From the NCBI RefSeq assembly GCF_031458395.1, contig NZ_JAVDYJ010000001.1:2790001-2854000 (forward strand): 64,000 nt of DNA, read 5' to 3'. A program made the position numbers and the translations under genes. Source of the stretch: Enteractinococcus fodinae (lineage in GTDB: Bacteria; Actinomycetota; Actinomycetes; Actinomycetales; Micrococcaceae). This document shows positions 1 to 8,208 of this stretch, piece by piece. Below the pieces are notes generated by a model. The model was given only the letters and a program-made list of their open reading frames with translations. It had not been told where the DNA came from and ran no database searches. The first letter of the stretch is position 1, and each line of letters starts with the position of its first letter.

Positions 1-2
1 AC

Positions 3-734
3 GTCGGTATCATCGAATTTAGCCGACCTCCCGTGAACTATTTTGACTACGAGATGATGCACGCCATCTGCAACGCAGCAGATGAGCTCATTGATAACCA
101 CGGAAGCCGGGCCATCGTGCTGTGTTCAACCGGCAAGCACTTCTGCGCCGGAGCGGACTTCAGTGGCGATGGTATCGGGGATAACCGGGTAGCTGTCACC
201 GACAAAATTTACGAGGAAGCGATCCGGCTGTTTGGCGTCCGGGTGCCAATCATTGCGGCGATCCAGGGAGCCGCGGTCGGTGGCGGGCTCGGTGTAGCCT
301 GTGCCGCCGACTTCCGAATCGGTACACCCTCCTCGCGACTCCACGCCAATTTCTCCTCGCTCGGTTTCCACCCGGGCTTCGGTTTAAGCGTCAGCTTGCC
401 TCAGATTCTTGGTCACCAAAAGGCCCTGGAAGTTTTCTATGCCTCGCCACGGCTCAAAGGCGAAGAAGCATACGAAATTGGGCTGCTCGACAGACTGGTA
501 GACGAAGAGGACCTTCGCAATGAAGCAGTCGTTTTTGCGCAGCGTATCGCTGAGCAGGCCCCGCTGGCCGTGCAATCTATCAAGAAGACTCTTCGAGGTG
601 ACCTGCCAGAACGAGTACGCGAAGTCCTAGAACGGGAACGCGCCGAGCAAGCACGCCTCTGGGAGACCCAGGACTCCGACGAAGGCATCGCTGCGGCGCA
701 AGAACGCCGCACCCCACAATTCATCGGGGGCTAA
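3..734 (+). CDS. Enoyl-CoA hydratase/isomerase (crotonase), 5' truncated by window edge
   Basis: The reading frame is open to the first base of the window, and the residues before the GTG at 33 (VGIIEFSRPP) already look like a crotonase N-terminal strand, so the true start lies upstream. The visible 243 residues carry the oxyanion-hole motifs FCAGADF and GAAVGGGLGVACAADF and the usual C-terminal helices ending in a PQF motif. Crotonases hydrate or isomerise 2-enoyl-CoA in the cytoplasm. The stop lies only 4 nt before the nitroreductase start, so the two are co-transcribed. The substrate is unknown. Confidence 0.9.
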   Translation, partial: VGIIEFSRPPVNYFDYEMMHAICNAADELIDNHGSRAIVLCSTGKHFCAGADFSGDGIGDNRVAVTDKIYEEAIRLFGVRVPIIAAIQGAAVGGGLGVACAADFRIGTPSSRLHANFSSLGFHPGFGLSVSLPQILGHQKALEVFYASPRLKGEEAYEIGLLDRLVDEEDLRNEAVVFAQRIAEQAPLAVQSIKKTLRGDLPERVREVLERERAEQARLWETQDSDEGIAAAQERRTPQFIGG

Positions 735-738
735 CACC

Positions 739-1467
739 ATGACCTCATCTCAGCCTGAGCAATCAGCCACCGGTGTCCTCAGCACGCCGTTTTCGGATCT
801 GATGCACGCGCGCTACAGCGTTCGCCATTTCACCGACGAACCTGTCACCGAAGAGCAACTGACCGCTGTGCTGGAAGTGGCCCAGCGGACGCCGTCCTGG
901 TCGAATACCCAGACGTGGCAGGTGCATGTTCTGACCGGTGAGGTCCTTACGGAAGTCGGCAATCGGCTCAGGACCGAAGTCACGAAACGCACCCCGGAGA
1001 AAATCACCGGGCCAGATCTTGCCTTGCCCAAGCGCTTCAACGACCTGGAACTCCAGCGTCGTCGAGTCACCGGCTATGGCCGGTACGCCTCTTTGAGTAT
1101 TGATCGCGACGATCACGTAGCTCGATTCGAGGCAGCGCTGGATAACTACGACTTCTTCGGCGCCCCCGTGGGGTTGGTCATCACCTCGAACCGTGAGGTC
1201 GGACCGTACGGCTGGGTCGACACCGGTTCATATATTGCATCCTTGCAATATGCTGCCTGGGAGTTCGGGTTGGGAGCGTGTGCGCTCGGATCGATCGGCA
1301 TGCACGCTGATCTCATCCATCGGTACCTTGGGCTCGATGACCAGGTCGACGTGGTCGCGGGTATGGCCCTGGGTCATCCCGATCATGCGGCGCCGGGGAA
1401 TTCCTACCGCACCGAGCGTGCACCGTTATCGGAAGTTGTCACCCAGGTCGAGCGTCTCCACGACTAA
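739..1467 (+). CDS. Nitroreductase-family FMN oxidoreductase
   Basis: A 242-residue protein with the typical N-terminal SVRHF motif of the nitroreductase fold, followed by TPSWSNTQTW, which lines the FMN pocket in this family. The C-terminal half holds GLGACALGSIG and a late MALGHPD motif, as in NADPH nitroreductases. Members reduce nitro groups, quinones or enones with FMN. It begins 4 nt after the crotonase stop and so belongs to the same transcript. In a CoA-catabolic setting it may reduce an activated double bond rather than a nitro group, but that is inference. Confidence 0.85.
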   Translation: MTSSQPEQSATGVLSTPFSDLMHARYSVRHFTDEPVTEEQLTAVLEVAQRTPSWSNTQTWQVHVLTGEVLTEVGNRLRTEVTKRTPEKITGPDLALPKRFNDLELQRRRVTGYGRYASLSIDRDDHVARFEAALDNYDFFGAPVGLVITSNREVGPYGWVDTGSYIASLQYAAWEFGLGACALGSIGMHADLIHRYLGLDDQVDVVAGMALGHPDHAAPGNSYRTERAPLSEVVTQVERLHD

Positions 1468-1569
1468 GCCCGTCCAGAAACTCTACCCATCAAGTTCACC
1501 CTATTGAAGACCGTGCGAGCGTTGCATCGCGCACTATCGAAATAACTAATCCATAAGGAGCATAGTCCT

Positions 1570-2367
1570 ATGTCTACAACCGCAAATGTTCAAGAGACCT
1601 CCGTTGACAGTGAAGTGCTAACCGAGATCCGCGGCAACGTCCTCATCATTACGATGAATCGCCCGGCAGCCAAAAACGCTGCCACCGAGGCGATGGCCAA
1701 GGACATGGCCAAAATCCTCGATGATTTTGAAGCCAACGATGAACTGTTCGTGGCCGTACTGACGGGTGCAGCTCAGACGTTCTGTTCAGGAATGGACCTC
1801 AAAGGCTTTGTGCGAGGCGAACGGCCCTCCGTGGAAGGCCGCGGCTTTTTGGCTATCACCGAGCAGCCACCAACGAAACCAATCATCGCGGCCGTCGAGG
1901 GGTATGCACTCGCGGGTGGTTTCGAAACTATGCTGGCTTGTGACCTCGTTGTCGCAGCAGAAACCGCAAAATTTGGCATCCCCGAGGTCAAACGCGGCCT
2001 GGCAGCTGCTGCCGGCGGTCTGCTAACTTTGCCTTCGCGTACCCACCGTGCCATTGCAATGGAAATGGCACTGACCGGAGATATCTACAGTGCCGAATTC
2101 GGACACGCGCACGGTTTCGTCAACCAACTGGTACCCGAGGGTGAAGCAGTCGAGGCGGCTCTGAAGTTGGCAGAGAAGATTGCAGCAAATGGACCACTAG
2201 CGGTCCGCGCCTCGAAACGCGTCATCGTAGAGTCGAGCGAATGGGATGAAAGCGAAAAATTCGCCAAGCAGTCTGAGATTCTCGACCCAATCTTCACTTC
2301 GAAGGACGCTAAAGAAGGCGCATCCGCCTTCGCCGAGAAGCGAGCACCTCAGTGGACAGGAAGCTAA
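1570..2367 (+). CDS. Enoyl-CoA hydratase/isomerase (crotonase)
   Basis: A complete 265-residue crotonase with the oxyanion-hole motifs FCSGMDLKGF and AVEGYALAGGFETMLACD, then GIPEVKRGLAAAAGG where one catalytic glutamate of hydratases lies, and the usual C-terminal FAEKRAPQW tail. The start ATG follows a clear TAAGGAG ribosome-binding site 12 nt upstream. The 102-nt gap after the nitroreductase shows no terminator, so it may share that transcript. A strong hairpin terminator follows. Carnitinyl/crotonobetainyl-CoA hydratases are similar in length, but I cannot assign the substrate. Confidence 0.9.
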   Translation: MSTTANVQETSVDSEVLTEIRGNVLIITMNRPAAKNAATEAMAKDMAKILDDFEANDELFVAVLTGAAQTFCSGMDLKGFVRGERPSVEGRGFLAITEQPPTKPIIAAVEGYALAGGFETMLACDLVVAAETAKFGIPEVKRGLAAAAGGLLTLPSRTHRAIAMEMALTGDIYSAEFGHAHGFVNQLVPEGEAVEAALKLAEKIAANGPLAVRASKRVIVESSEWDESEKFAKQSEILDPIFTSKDAKEGASAFAEKRAPQWTGS

Positions 2368-2414
2368 GTCCCAGCCTGATAACGATGTAGTTCTCGTCGC
2401 CTATTCACGGCAAC

Positions 2415-2456
2415 AAAGTAGCCGAGCGGGTATCGTTGCCCGCTCGGCTACTTTTC
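2415..2456 (+). terminator. Rho-independent terminator after crotonase
   Basis: A 16-bp perfect inverted repeat (arms 2415-2430 and 2439-2454) with an 8-nt loop ends in TTTT. It lies between the convergent crotonase and solute-binding protein genes and can serve both. Confidence 0.85.
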
Positions 2457-2502
2457 TGGAATGACAGTGCATCCCCGTAGGCTTTGAAAGACTTAGTGGG
2501 GA

Positions 2503-3783
2503 TCACTCAGGGCGGAAGTTCATGGCTTCGCTGTCTTCGTATGTAGCGATAGCGTAGTCCATGTAGTCGGTGTCTTCGTCATACCATTCGTCGAAGTCCG
2601 CAGTCGTACCCTCATCGGTGTAACCGAGCTCTTCAATCTTTGTGGTCCACTGCTCTTCATATTCGGCGATCAGGGAGACGATATCTTCATCAATCTGACC
2701 GTTCTGGACCGCTTCTTCGGTCAGCTCTTCGGCATAGGAACCGATCTGTTGTTGTACCTCGTCAGTAAATGCAGTGACCTCACCACCGGCTTCTTTCGCC
2801 TGAGCAACTGCCTCGGCGTTGCCGCCAATCACGGCCTGCATGCCACCAGCCGAAGCGAATCGGTTACTGTCGAAGATGATCTGTTGATAGGCCAATGGCA
2901 GATCTTGGAAACTTGAGCCCGCGAGATAAGCACCCGGTGCTCGAGAGAAGCTGTGGTCTGTGGTGTACCCCAGATGCGGAGCGACTTCGAAAATACCACC
3001 TTCGGCCGACGGCACGAGCTGACCTAAGGTGCAATCCACCGTACCGCGCTGCAGGGCTTCAAATGTCTCGGCATACTCCATCGATACCGGGGTCCCCCCA
3101 AGCTCGCTCACTTGGGCAGATTGTGCGGTCGAAGCGATGCGGACTTGTGTTCCGTTCCAATCATCCACGTCTTCGACCGGATCTGAACACACCGTGTAAT
3201 ACCCACCAGAAGCTGCTAACGCGGTCAATGGCGTGAGCCCTTTTTCCTCATAAGACTGGAGCAAGCTTTCATTTTGCCAGCCGAGTTCATTACCCACCGC
3301 GTTATTCACCAGTTCCCCTACAAACGGCGAAGACGAAAGTCCTGCCATTGCAGTGCCTAGATCATTAAGCGCTGGGAATTCATCCGGCTGATAGACCGGC
3401 AGAGTATAAGCCACATCTAGCCGACCGTCGGCCAGTGCATCGTGCACTTCGTCGTAGCCGGCTATCGCCTGACCCCAGACGATATCTACGGTAATCTTGC
3501 CGTTCGACCGCTCCTCAACGATGTCTTTGAACACCGTCCCGGCCGGCGCCATCACCGAGTTCTGGGATGCTGCGGAAGGCTGGAACGTGATCGTGACAGG
3601 CTCTAAGTCTTCTACAATGGCGTTGACTTCTTCCTGTGGAGCATCGTATTCGAAGCCAGTGTCCTCCGCAGCAGCCCCATTGTCTTCACCTTCGGCATTG
3701 CCGCCGCAGCCTGCTAGCACCAGCGCTAATGCCGCAGCCCCAGCAGACAGCTTTACAAATTTCCTTGTTCTGGTTCCATCCAT
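2503..3783 (-). CDS. TRAP-type (DctP-like) solute-binding lipoprotein, paralogue 1
   Basis: A 426-residue secreted lipoprotein. The start at 3783 is set by GAGGAG nine bases upstream; an earlier in-frame start would add 45 residues with no signal peptide. A signal peptide runs to lipobox LAGC with the acylated Cys at residue 26, followed by an acidic linker. The body shows the DctP signature: an Arg in NGTQVRIAS, then GGTPVSMEYAE and FEALQRGTVDCTLG, then LPLAYQQIIFDS. It should bind an organic acid outside the membrane. No DctQ/DctM membrane partner is nearby. It has four paralogues in this window. Confidence 0.88.
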   Translation of the reverse strand: MDGTRTRKFVKLSAGAAALALVLAGCGGNAEGEDNGAAAEDTGFEYDAPQEEVNAIVEDLEPVTITFQPSAASQNSVMAPAGTVFKDIVEERSNGKITVDIVWGQAIAGYDEVHDALADGRLDVAYTLPVYQPDEFPALNDLGTAMAGLSSSPFVGELVNNAVGNELGWQNESLLQSYEEKGLTPLTALAASGGYYTVCSDPVEDVDDWNGTQVRIASTAQSAQVSELGGTPVSMEYAETFEALQRGTVDCTLGQLVPSAEGGIFEVAPHLGYTTDHSFSRAPGAYLAGSSFQDLPLAYQQIIFDSNRFASAGGMQAVIGGNAEAVAQAKEAGGEVTAFTDEVQQQIGSYAEELTEEAVQNGQIDEDIVSLIAEYEEQWTTKIEELGYTDEGTTADFDEWYDEDTDYMDYAIATYEDSEAMNFRPE

Positions 3784-3863
3784 CAATGTTCTCCTCAAGT
3801 TGCGACGCACCAAATAAGCAGGCGGTGCGCCAGTTTGAATGTGTTCTAAACATCCAACTGTAG

Positions 3864-3879
3864 TGTGACGTACGACACA
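3864..3879. promoter_or_regulatory. GlxR/CRP-like operator, site 1 (TGTGACGTACGACACA)
   Basis: It matches 9 of 10 arm bases plus the central TA of the actinobacterial GlxR consensus TGTGANNTANNTCACA. It lies about 80 nt upstream of the solute-binding lipoprotein start at 3783, in the divergent region shared with the thioesterase. Confidence 0.65.
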
Positions 3880-4042
3880 ATACAGGGTACTGGACCATCC
3901 GGCAACACACCTATACACACCTGAGCAATAACTGCGACCCGTATCTCATATCGTCCAGCTGTAGTCCCGACACCCCCTGATGCCTTATATCGGCAGTATG
4001 TTGAACCCGCACGTCGGAAGTGGTCTATGTAACAATAAGCTC

Positions 4043-4459
4043 ATGAGCGAAACAATTATGGACTACCCCCTACGCACTCACGACAAGCTCCGCTTCTCGG
4101 ATACAGACAAACAAGGTCACATCAATAACGCCGTATACTCGACTTTCTACGAAACCGGCCGGACCCAAACATTCGAAGAGGCTCACAAGGCTGCAGACAA
4201 CGACGACTGCGAATTTGTCATCGCCCAAATCACGATCCAGTATCTTGCGGAGACGCACTGGCCGGGGACCGTCGAGATAGGAACGCGAATCAAACGGGTC
4301 GGCAATAGCTCGCTCGTACTCGAGCAGGCAATATTCAGCAACGGAAACCTCTGCTCCACCGGCGAGTCAATCTGCGTGCAAATCAATACCGCATCACGCA
4401 AATCTCAGCCCTTTGACGACGCGCTTCGCAACTACTTCGAAAGCCTCATGGAGAACTAG
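4043..4459 (+). CDS. Hotdog acyl-CoA thioesterase, 4HBT/YbgC type
   Basis: A 138-residue hotdog protein. The motif SDTDKQGHINNAVY matches the active-site region of the 4-hydroxybenzoyl-CoA thioesterase/YbgC/FadM group, where the first Asp is catalytic. It would release free acids and CoA from acyl-CoA. The start is uncertain: ATG 4043 gives a normal N-terminus, ATG 4058 would also do, and neither has a good ribosome-binding site. It is divergent from the first solute-binding lipoprotein and precedes a crotonase in the same direction. Confidence 0.82.
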   Translation: MSETIMDYPLRTHDKLRFSDTDKQGHINNAVYSTFYETGRTQTFEEAHKAADNDDCEFVIAQITIQYLAETHWPGTVEIGTRIKRVGNSSLVLEQAIFSNGNLCSTGESICVQINTASRKSQPFDDALRNYFESLMEN

Positions 4460-4486
4460 CTCCGGCTACGCAGTGATGGCATCTAG

Positions 4487-4506
4487 GCCGGTCAAGCTTC
4501 ACCGGC
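4487..4506. promoter_or_regulatory. Inverted repeat GCCGGT-N8-ACCGGC
   Basis: A 6-bp perfect inverted repeat around CAAGCTTC, 140 nt upstream of the crotonase at 4648. Its core GTCAAGCTTCAC recurs exactly at 61471-61482 in another promoter region. It may be an operator; the regulator is unknown. Confidence 0.35.
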
Positions 4507-4564
4507 GACTCGAGGGAGTATTGCCAAAGCGATACGTACCCTGCATCATAGATCGAGGAACCTT

Positions 4565-4580
4565 TGTGCCCTAGAGCACA
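4565..4580. promoter_or_regulatory. GlxR/CRP-like operator, site 2 (TGTGCCCTAGAGCACA)
   Basis: A perfect 5-bp inverted repeat with a central TA, matching 8 of 10 arm bases of the GlxR consensus. It lies 70 nt upstream of the crotonase start at 4648. Confidence 0.5.
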
Positions 4581-4647
4581 CTCGCACAGATCGGTAGATG
4601 CAGGTTGTCCTTCGTCGAAGGGGCACAACTTGTCAAAGAGGAGCGTT

Positions 4648-5466
4648 ATGACGGAAACTGCGACGAACGGCAATGTGACCCTGACGATTGAGGACCGCCT
4701 AGCCCATGTTCAGCTCAATCGGCCGGAGAAGCTGAATTCACTCACTAGGGACGTCTTTGCCGACCTTGTAGAGATGGGGCAGCGGCTCATGACTGACCCG
4801 GACGTCGCTTGTGTCGTCATCACGGGCGCCGGGCGCGCCTTCTGTGCCGGACTCGATCTGAGTGCGTTCGATGAAATGAAGTCGGGAGAGCGAAACCCCG
4901 CCGTGGCTCTGGGCGAGCGCCTCGGATCCGCTCGCGCTCTCGGCCAGAAGGCCGTGCATGTATGGTCCCTTCTTGAGATTCCTGTCATCGCTGGCGTACA
5001 AGGTGTCGCTTTCGGTGGCGGACTCCAGATTGCACTCGGCGCCGACATTCGCGTGATGGCACCAGATACGAAGGTCTCGATGATGGAGATTAACTGGGGG
5101 CTGGCACCGGATATGGGTGGCACACAACTGTTGCCACAGCTGGTTGGGCCCTCCCAAGCGAAGTACCTAACCTTTACCGGCGAGGTCATCAGCGGGACTC
5201 GCTGTGGTGAGATCGGCATGGCAGACGAAGTCACGGAGAACGCCGTCGATCGTGCACTCGAGCTTGGCAGGGAAATCGCCGATAAATCTCGAAGTGCACT
5301 GGTTTGGGCGAAAAAACTCATCGACATGGCTGCAACCGATTCGCTCGACAAGGGCTTCGACGCAGAACAAGACGCAATAGCCGAACTCATGGGCGGCCCG
5401 GAGCAGGTTGAGGCCGTCGATAAACGGATGGCGCAGTTACAGGCACGCAAGAAAGAACGCGTCTAA
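4648..5466 (+). CDS. Enoyl-CoA hydratase/isomerase (crotonase)
   Basis: A 272-residue crotonase. The ATG at 4648 is chosen because AAAGAGGAG lies 6 nt before it and homology-like sequence (LTIEDRLAHVQLNRPEKLNS) begins shortly after. Oxyanion-hole motifs are FCAGLDLSAF and GVQGVAFGGGLQIALGAD. The segment MMEINWGLAPDMGGTQLLP carries the hydratase/isomerase glutamate region. It acts on enoyl-CoA intermediates in the cytoplasm. It follows the hotdog thioesterase with a 188-nt gap that contains a candidate operator, so it may have its own promoter. A terminator hairpin follows. Confidence 0.9.
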   Translation: MTETATNGNVTLTIEDRLAHVQLNRPEKLNSLTRDVFADLVEMGQRLMTDPDVACVVITGAGRAFCAGLDLSAFDEMKSGERNPAVALGERLGSARALGQKAVHVWSLLEIPVIAGVQGVAFGGGLQIALGADIRVMAPDTKVSMMEINWGLAPDMGGTQLLPQLVGPSQAKYLTFTGEVISGTRCGEIGMADEVTENAVDRALELGREIADKSRSALVWAKKLIDMAATDSLDKGFDAEQDAIAELMGGPEQVEAVDKRMAQLQARKKERV

Positions 5467-5483
5467 CTTCCCTCACTACGGGA

Positions 5484-5530
5484 CTAAGAGCCTTCGTGTG
5501 TACATCACAGTGACACACGAAGGCTCTTAG
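5484..5530 (+). terminator. Hairpin terminator after crotonase
   Basis: An 18-bp perfect inverted repeat (5484-5501 and 5513-5530) with an 11-nt loop starts 18 nt past the crotonase stop. The T-tract is weak. Confidence 0.7.
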
Positions 5531-5566
5531 TTCATATAAAGACCTGGCTGGACCTTCCGAAAACAG

Positions 5567-5586
5567 ACCAGTCAGCTTAGACTGTT
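5567..5586. promoter_or_regulatory. Inverted repeat ACCAGTC-N6-GACTGTT, candidate TetR operator
   Basis: A near-perfect 7-bp inverted repeat with a 6-nt spacer. It is almost the same as the repeat at 61495-61514 next to the TetR-associated divergent promoter (ACCAGTC-N6-GACTGGT). It lies upstream of the MFS operon. Confidence 0.5.
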
Positions 5587-5592
5587 GAGAGT

Positions 5593-5608
5593 TATGACGT
5601 ATATCACC
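5593..5608. promoter_or_regulatory. GlxR/CRP-like operator, site 3 (TATGACGTATATCACC)
   Basis: It matches 8 of 10 arm bases and the central TA of the GlxR consensus. It lies just upstream of the short leader reading frame at 5625 and the MFS gene. Confidence 0.45.
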
Positions 5609-5624
5609 ACACAGAGGAGAGGGC

Positions 5625-5735
5625 ATGCCTAGGGATTTGTTAAACGTGTCCGGGCTTGAGCAGCTACAGCTCCTCTTTGACGAGGGACTCCTGGAACCCC
5701 GTCACCGTGAGCACACCGGACGAAATGACCGCTGA
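5625..5735 (+). pseudogene. 36-codon reading frame, probable thioesterase N-terminal remnant / translational leader of MFS gene
   Basis: An ATG preceded by a strong AGAGGAGAGG site opens a 36-codon frame that stops 2 nt before the GTG start of the MFS gene. The peptide contains NVSGLEQLQLLFDEG, which resembles the N-terminal helix of PaaI-type hotdog thioesterases. The rest of that fold is missing. It may be what is left of a thioesterase gene, now used to couple ribosomes onto the MFS start, which has no site of its own. The resemblance is short, so the origin is uncertain. Confidence 0.5.
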
Positions 5736-5737
5736 CA

Positions 5738-7249
5738 GTGACATCACGGCCCTCTTCCCGAACTCAGTCTGCTAGCAAACCACTCGACCCTGCGGTGAGT
5801 AAACAGCCAGCTACTGACAAACCCAGAGTCTGGCCCCTCTACGTCGTCACATTCTTAGCCACCTACACGATCGCTGTGGCAAGCATTTCAGCGCCTGGAA
5901 TTCAGCAGGCTCTGGGAATCCCAGACACCCAGACCTCTCTGGTGGTTGGATCCTATTCGGCCACCTTCGCCGCTGGTCTTATCATCTTTGGACGCTTAGG
6001 CGACCGCTGGGGTAGACGCCGGATGTTTCGATTCGGCACAGCAGGATTGGCCGTGACGTCCTTACTGGTCGCTTGCGCACCGAACCTGGGACTCCTCGTA
6101 GCGGCCCGGCTGCTCCAGGGTATTGCTGCAGCGATTACTACACCCCAAATCCTGTCCAGCATCCAAGCTATCCTCACCGGCTCGACTCGACTGCGAGCGG
6201 TCGGACTCTACGCAGTTTTCGCCGGCAGTGGGACAGTCGGTGGACAAGTGATGGGCGGGATCGTCAACAGTGCATTCGGCGAAACCTATGGGTGGCGCGC
6301 GGCATTCGCCAGTGTCACCCTTGCAGCTATTTTCGCCTGGGTGGGCTCCCGCTACCTCACCGAATCGCGCTCTCCGGCACCACTGGGGTTAGACATCCGG
6401 GGCTCAGTCATCCTCGCTATCGCCTTGCTATTGATGATTGCTGGGCTGACCAATGCGGCAAGCATCAACCTGCTGGAACCTCTCTCCCCCGTTGAACCCC
6501 TGGTGACCACCGCAGTACTTCTCGCCGGCTCGCTGCTCTTTTTCGTCTTATTGGTGCCACATTCTCGGAGCAGAGAGCGTTCACTGCGACCGTCCATTCT
6601 TCCGGTCTATGTCATTCGGGAACCTGGAGTGCGCATCGGGATAGCACTGGCCTGCCTGTTGTTCATGATGATCGGTGGGTTCATGTACAACTTCGCTATC
6701 CTCAGCCAGGTCGGGTTCGGTTTCTCGCCGTTAGAATCCGGGCTGTCCATGGTTATTTTGGCACTGGCATTTATCCTCACATCAGCCCTAGCCCCTCGGC
6801 TTGTTGCCCGACTCGGTGGCACAGCCAACGGGGGACGAAAAATACTCATCATCGCCTCTGTTGTCCAAGGAGTCGGGCTGGCCGGACTCGGCCTCGTCTC
6901 ATTGTTGAATACGGACGTCACGACGTTTATCGTGTGGTTTCAAATCACGGCAGTGTTCATCGGCGGTGGCCAGGGCCTCATGATGGGACCGTTGATCTCC
7001 GTCATCATGGCTGCCGTCCCCGACGAAGTCGCCGGGCTCACCGGTGGATTGGTGGCAACGGGCCAGCAGACCGGCATCGGGCTGGGCGTGGCCGTACTCT
7101 CGAGCGTTTTCGCTGGGCTGGGTCAGATGCTGCCCATGCAGATTGCTTATGGGTGGACTGCTCTGGGCACCCTACTACTCACCGTGATTTTCGGGTTTCT
7201 CGCCGCCAGACTTGGGGCGTACGGGACCGAAAAGGACGCTACACAATGA
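5738..7249 (+). CDS. MFS transporter, DHA2-like with about 14 membrane segments
   Basis: A 503-residue membrane protein with a charged 30-residue cytoplasmic N-terminus and repeated hydrophobic helices. MFS motif A (FGRLGDRWGRRR) lies near residues 84-95 between helices 2 and 3. The length and a long middle loop fit the 14-helix drug:H+ antiporter family, although such proteins in catabolic clusters can also move substrates or products. The GTG start is 2 nt after the leader stop, which suggests translational coupling; GTG 5795 is an alternative start. It is followed by two SDR genes. It is the only membrane transporter in the window. Confidence 0.85.
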   Translation: MTSRPSSRTQSASKPLDPAVSKQPATDKPRVWPLYVVTFLATYTIAVASISAPGIQQALGIPDTQTSLVVGSYSATFAAGLIIFGRLGDRWGRRRMFRFGTAGLAVTSLLVACAPNLGLLVAARLLQGIAAAITTPQILSSIQAILTGSTRLRAVGLYAVFAGSGTVGGQVMGGIVNSAFGETYGWRAAFASVTLAAIFAWVGSRYLTESRSPAPLGLDIRGSVILAIALLLMIAGLTNAASINLLEPLSPVEPLVTTAVLLAGSLLFFVLLVPHSRSRERSLRPSILPVYVIREPGVRIGIALACLLFMMIGGFMYNFAILSQVGFGFSPLESGLSMVILALAFILTSALAPRLVARLGGTANGGRKILIIASVVQGVGLAGLGLVSLLNTDVTTFIVWFQITAVFIGGGQGLMMGPLISVIMAAVPDEVAGLTGGLVATGQQTGIGLGVAVLSSVFAGLGQMLPMQIAYGWTALGTLLLTVIFGFLAARLGAYGTEKDATQ

Positions 7250-7289
7250 CGCACTTTGATCACACATACCAAAAGAAGGAGAGCGTTTC

Positions 7290-8141
7290 ATGACCGAAGC
7301 GCAAGAGACAGTTCACGACCCTATCGGCTACCTCTCACCAGAGTTACTCAAGGGACACGTCGCATTTATCACCGGTGGCGGTTCCGGCATTAACCTGGGC
7401 ATCGCCAAAGCGTTCGCGCGATGCGGGGCCGCGGTTGCTATTTGTGGGCGCACCGAAGAGCGCCTTGCCGCTGCCGCAACAGAGCTGGAGGCGCTAGGCG
7501 CGCGGGTTGCTTACAAAGCTGCAGATGTCCGTGACCCCGAGGCGCTGCAAGCATCGATCGATCACGCTGCCGAACAGCTGGGCGACATCAGCATTGCGGT
7601 GGCTGGTGCCGCTGGCAACTTCTTTGCCCGAGCCGAGGAGATGAGCCCCAACGCCTTCCGCACCGTGGTCGACATCGATCTCATGGGCGCGTATCACACT
7701 GCTCGCTTTGCTTTCCCGTACCTGCAGCGCACCCGCGGCTCGGTCCTGTTCATCTCAGCAGGCCAGGCATACAAAGCAAATAAATATCAAGCCCATGTCG
7801 GTGCTGCCAAGGCGGGCATTGAAATGCTCATGAAGGACCTCGCTGTTGAATGGGGTCCGTACGGCATCCGATCAAACTCGTTGGTCCCCGGACCGATCTC
7901 TGGCACCGAGGGCATGGCACGACTGGCCGCTCAGTCCGGTGACGAGGCGTGGAAGAGGGCGGTTCCGCTGGGCCGTTACGGGGACAAGGAAGAAATCGGT
8001 GCGATGGCCGCTGTACTCTCCGGTCCGCTGGGTGCCTACGTGACCGGTTCGCAATACATCGTTGACGGCGGGATCGGACTGACGAGCTCAGCACACGTCT
8101 CGGAAGCGGTCGAGAGGGAACTGTTCCGCACGGAGCAGTGA
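7290..8141 (+). CDS. SDR, 2,4-dienoyl-CoA reductase-like
   Basis: A 283-residue SDR with nucleotide motif TGGGSGINLGIA (residues 28-39) and the segment NFFARAEEMSPNAFRTVVDID, which is characteristic of peroxisomal/mitochondrial-type 2,4-dienoyl-CoA reductases. The usual catalytic Tyr is absent: in QAHVGAAK the Lys is residue 174 and Val170 sits at the Tyr position, as expected for the dienoyl-CoA reductase branch. It would reduce dienoyl-CoA with NADPH during breakdown of unsaturated acids. It starts 40 nt after the MFS gene behind AAGGAG, in the same operon. Confidence 0.82.
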   Translation: MTEAQETVHDPIGYLSPELLKGHVAFITGGGSGINLGIAKAFARCGAAVAICGRTEERLAAAATELEALGARVAYKAADVRDPEALQASIDHAAEQLGDISIAVAGAAGNFFARAEEMSPNAFRTVVDIDLMGAYHTARFAFPYLQRTRGSVLFISAGQAYKANKYQAHVGAAKAGIEMLMKDLAVEWGPYGIRSNSLVPGPISGTEGMARLAAQSGDEAWKRAVPLGRYGDKEEIGAMAAVLSGPLGAYVTGSQYIVDGGIGLTSSAHVSEAVERELFRTEQ

Positions 8142-8208
8142 CATCGATTGAACTGAGTGCAGCTCTGCCATTTTGGCTTGTAGGGCTCTGTCTGAGGAGT
8201 GGGAAAAC

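Noticed and set aside
4710-5450. Long open frame (246 codons) on the minus strand opposite a crotonase gene
   Set aside because: It is Ser/Arg-rich, lacks a ribosome-binding site and is exactly antisense to a clear crotonase. It is a codon-bias shadow.
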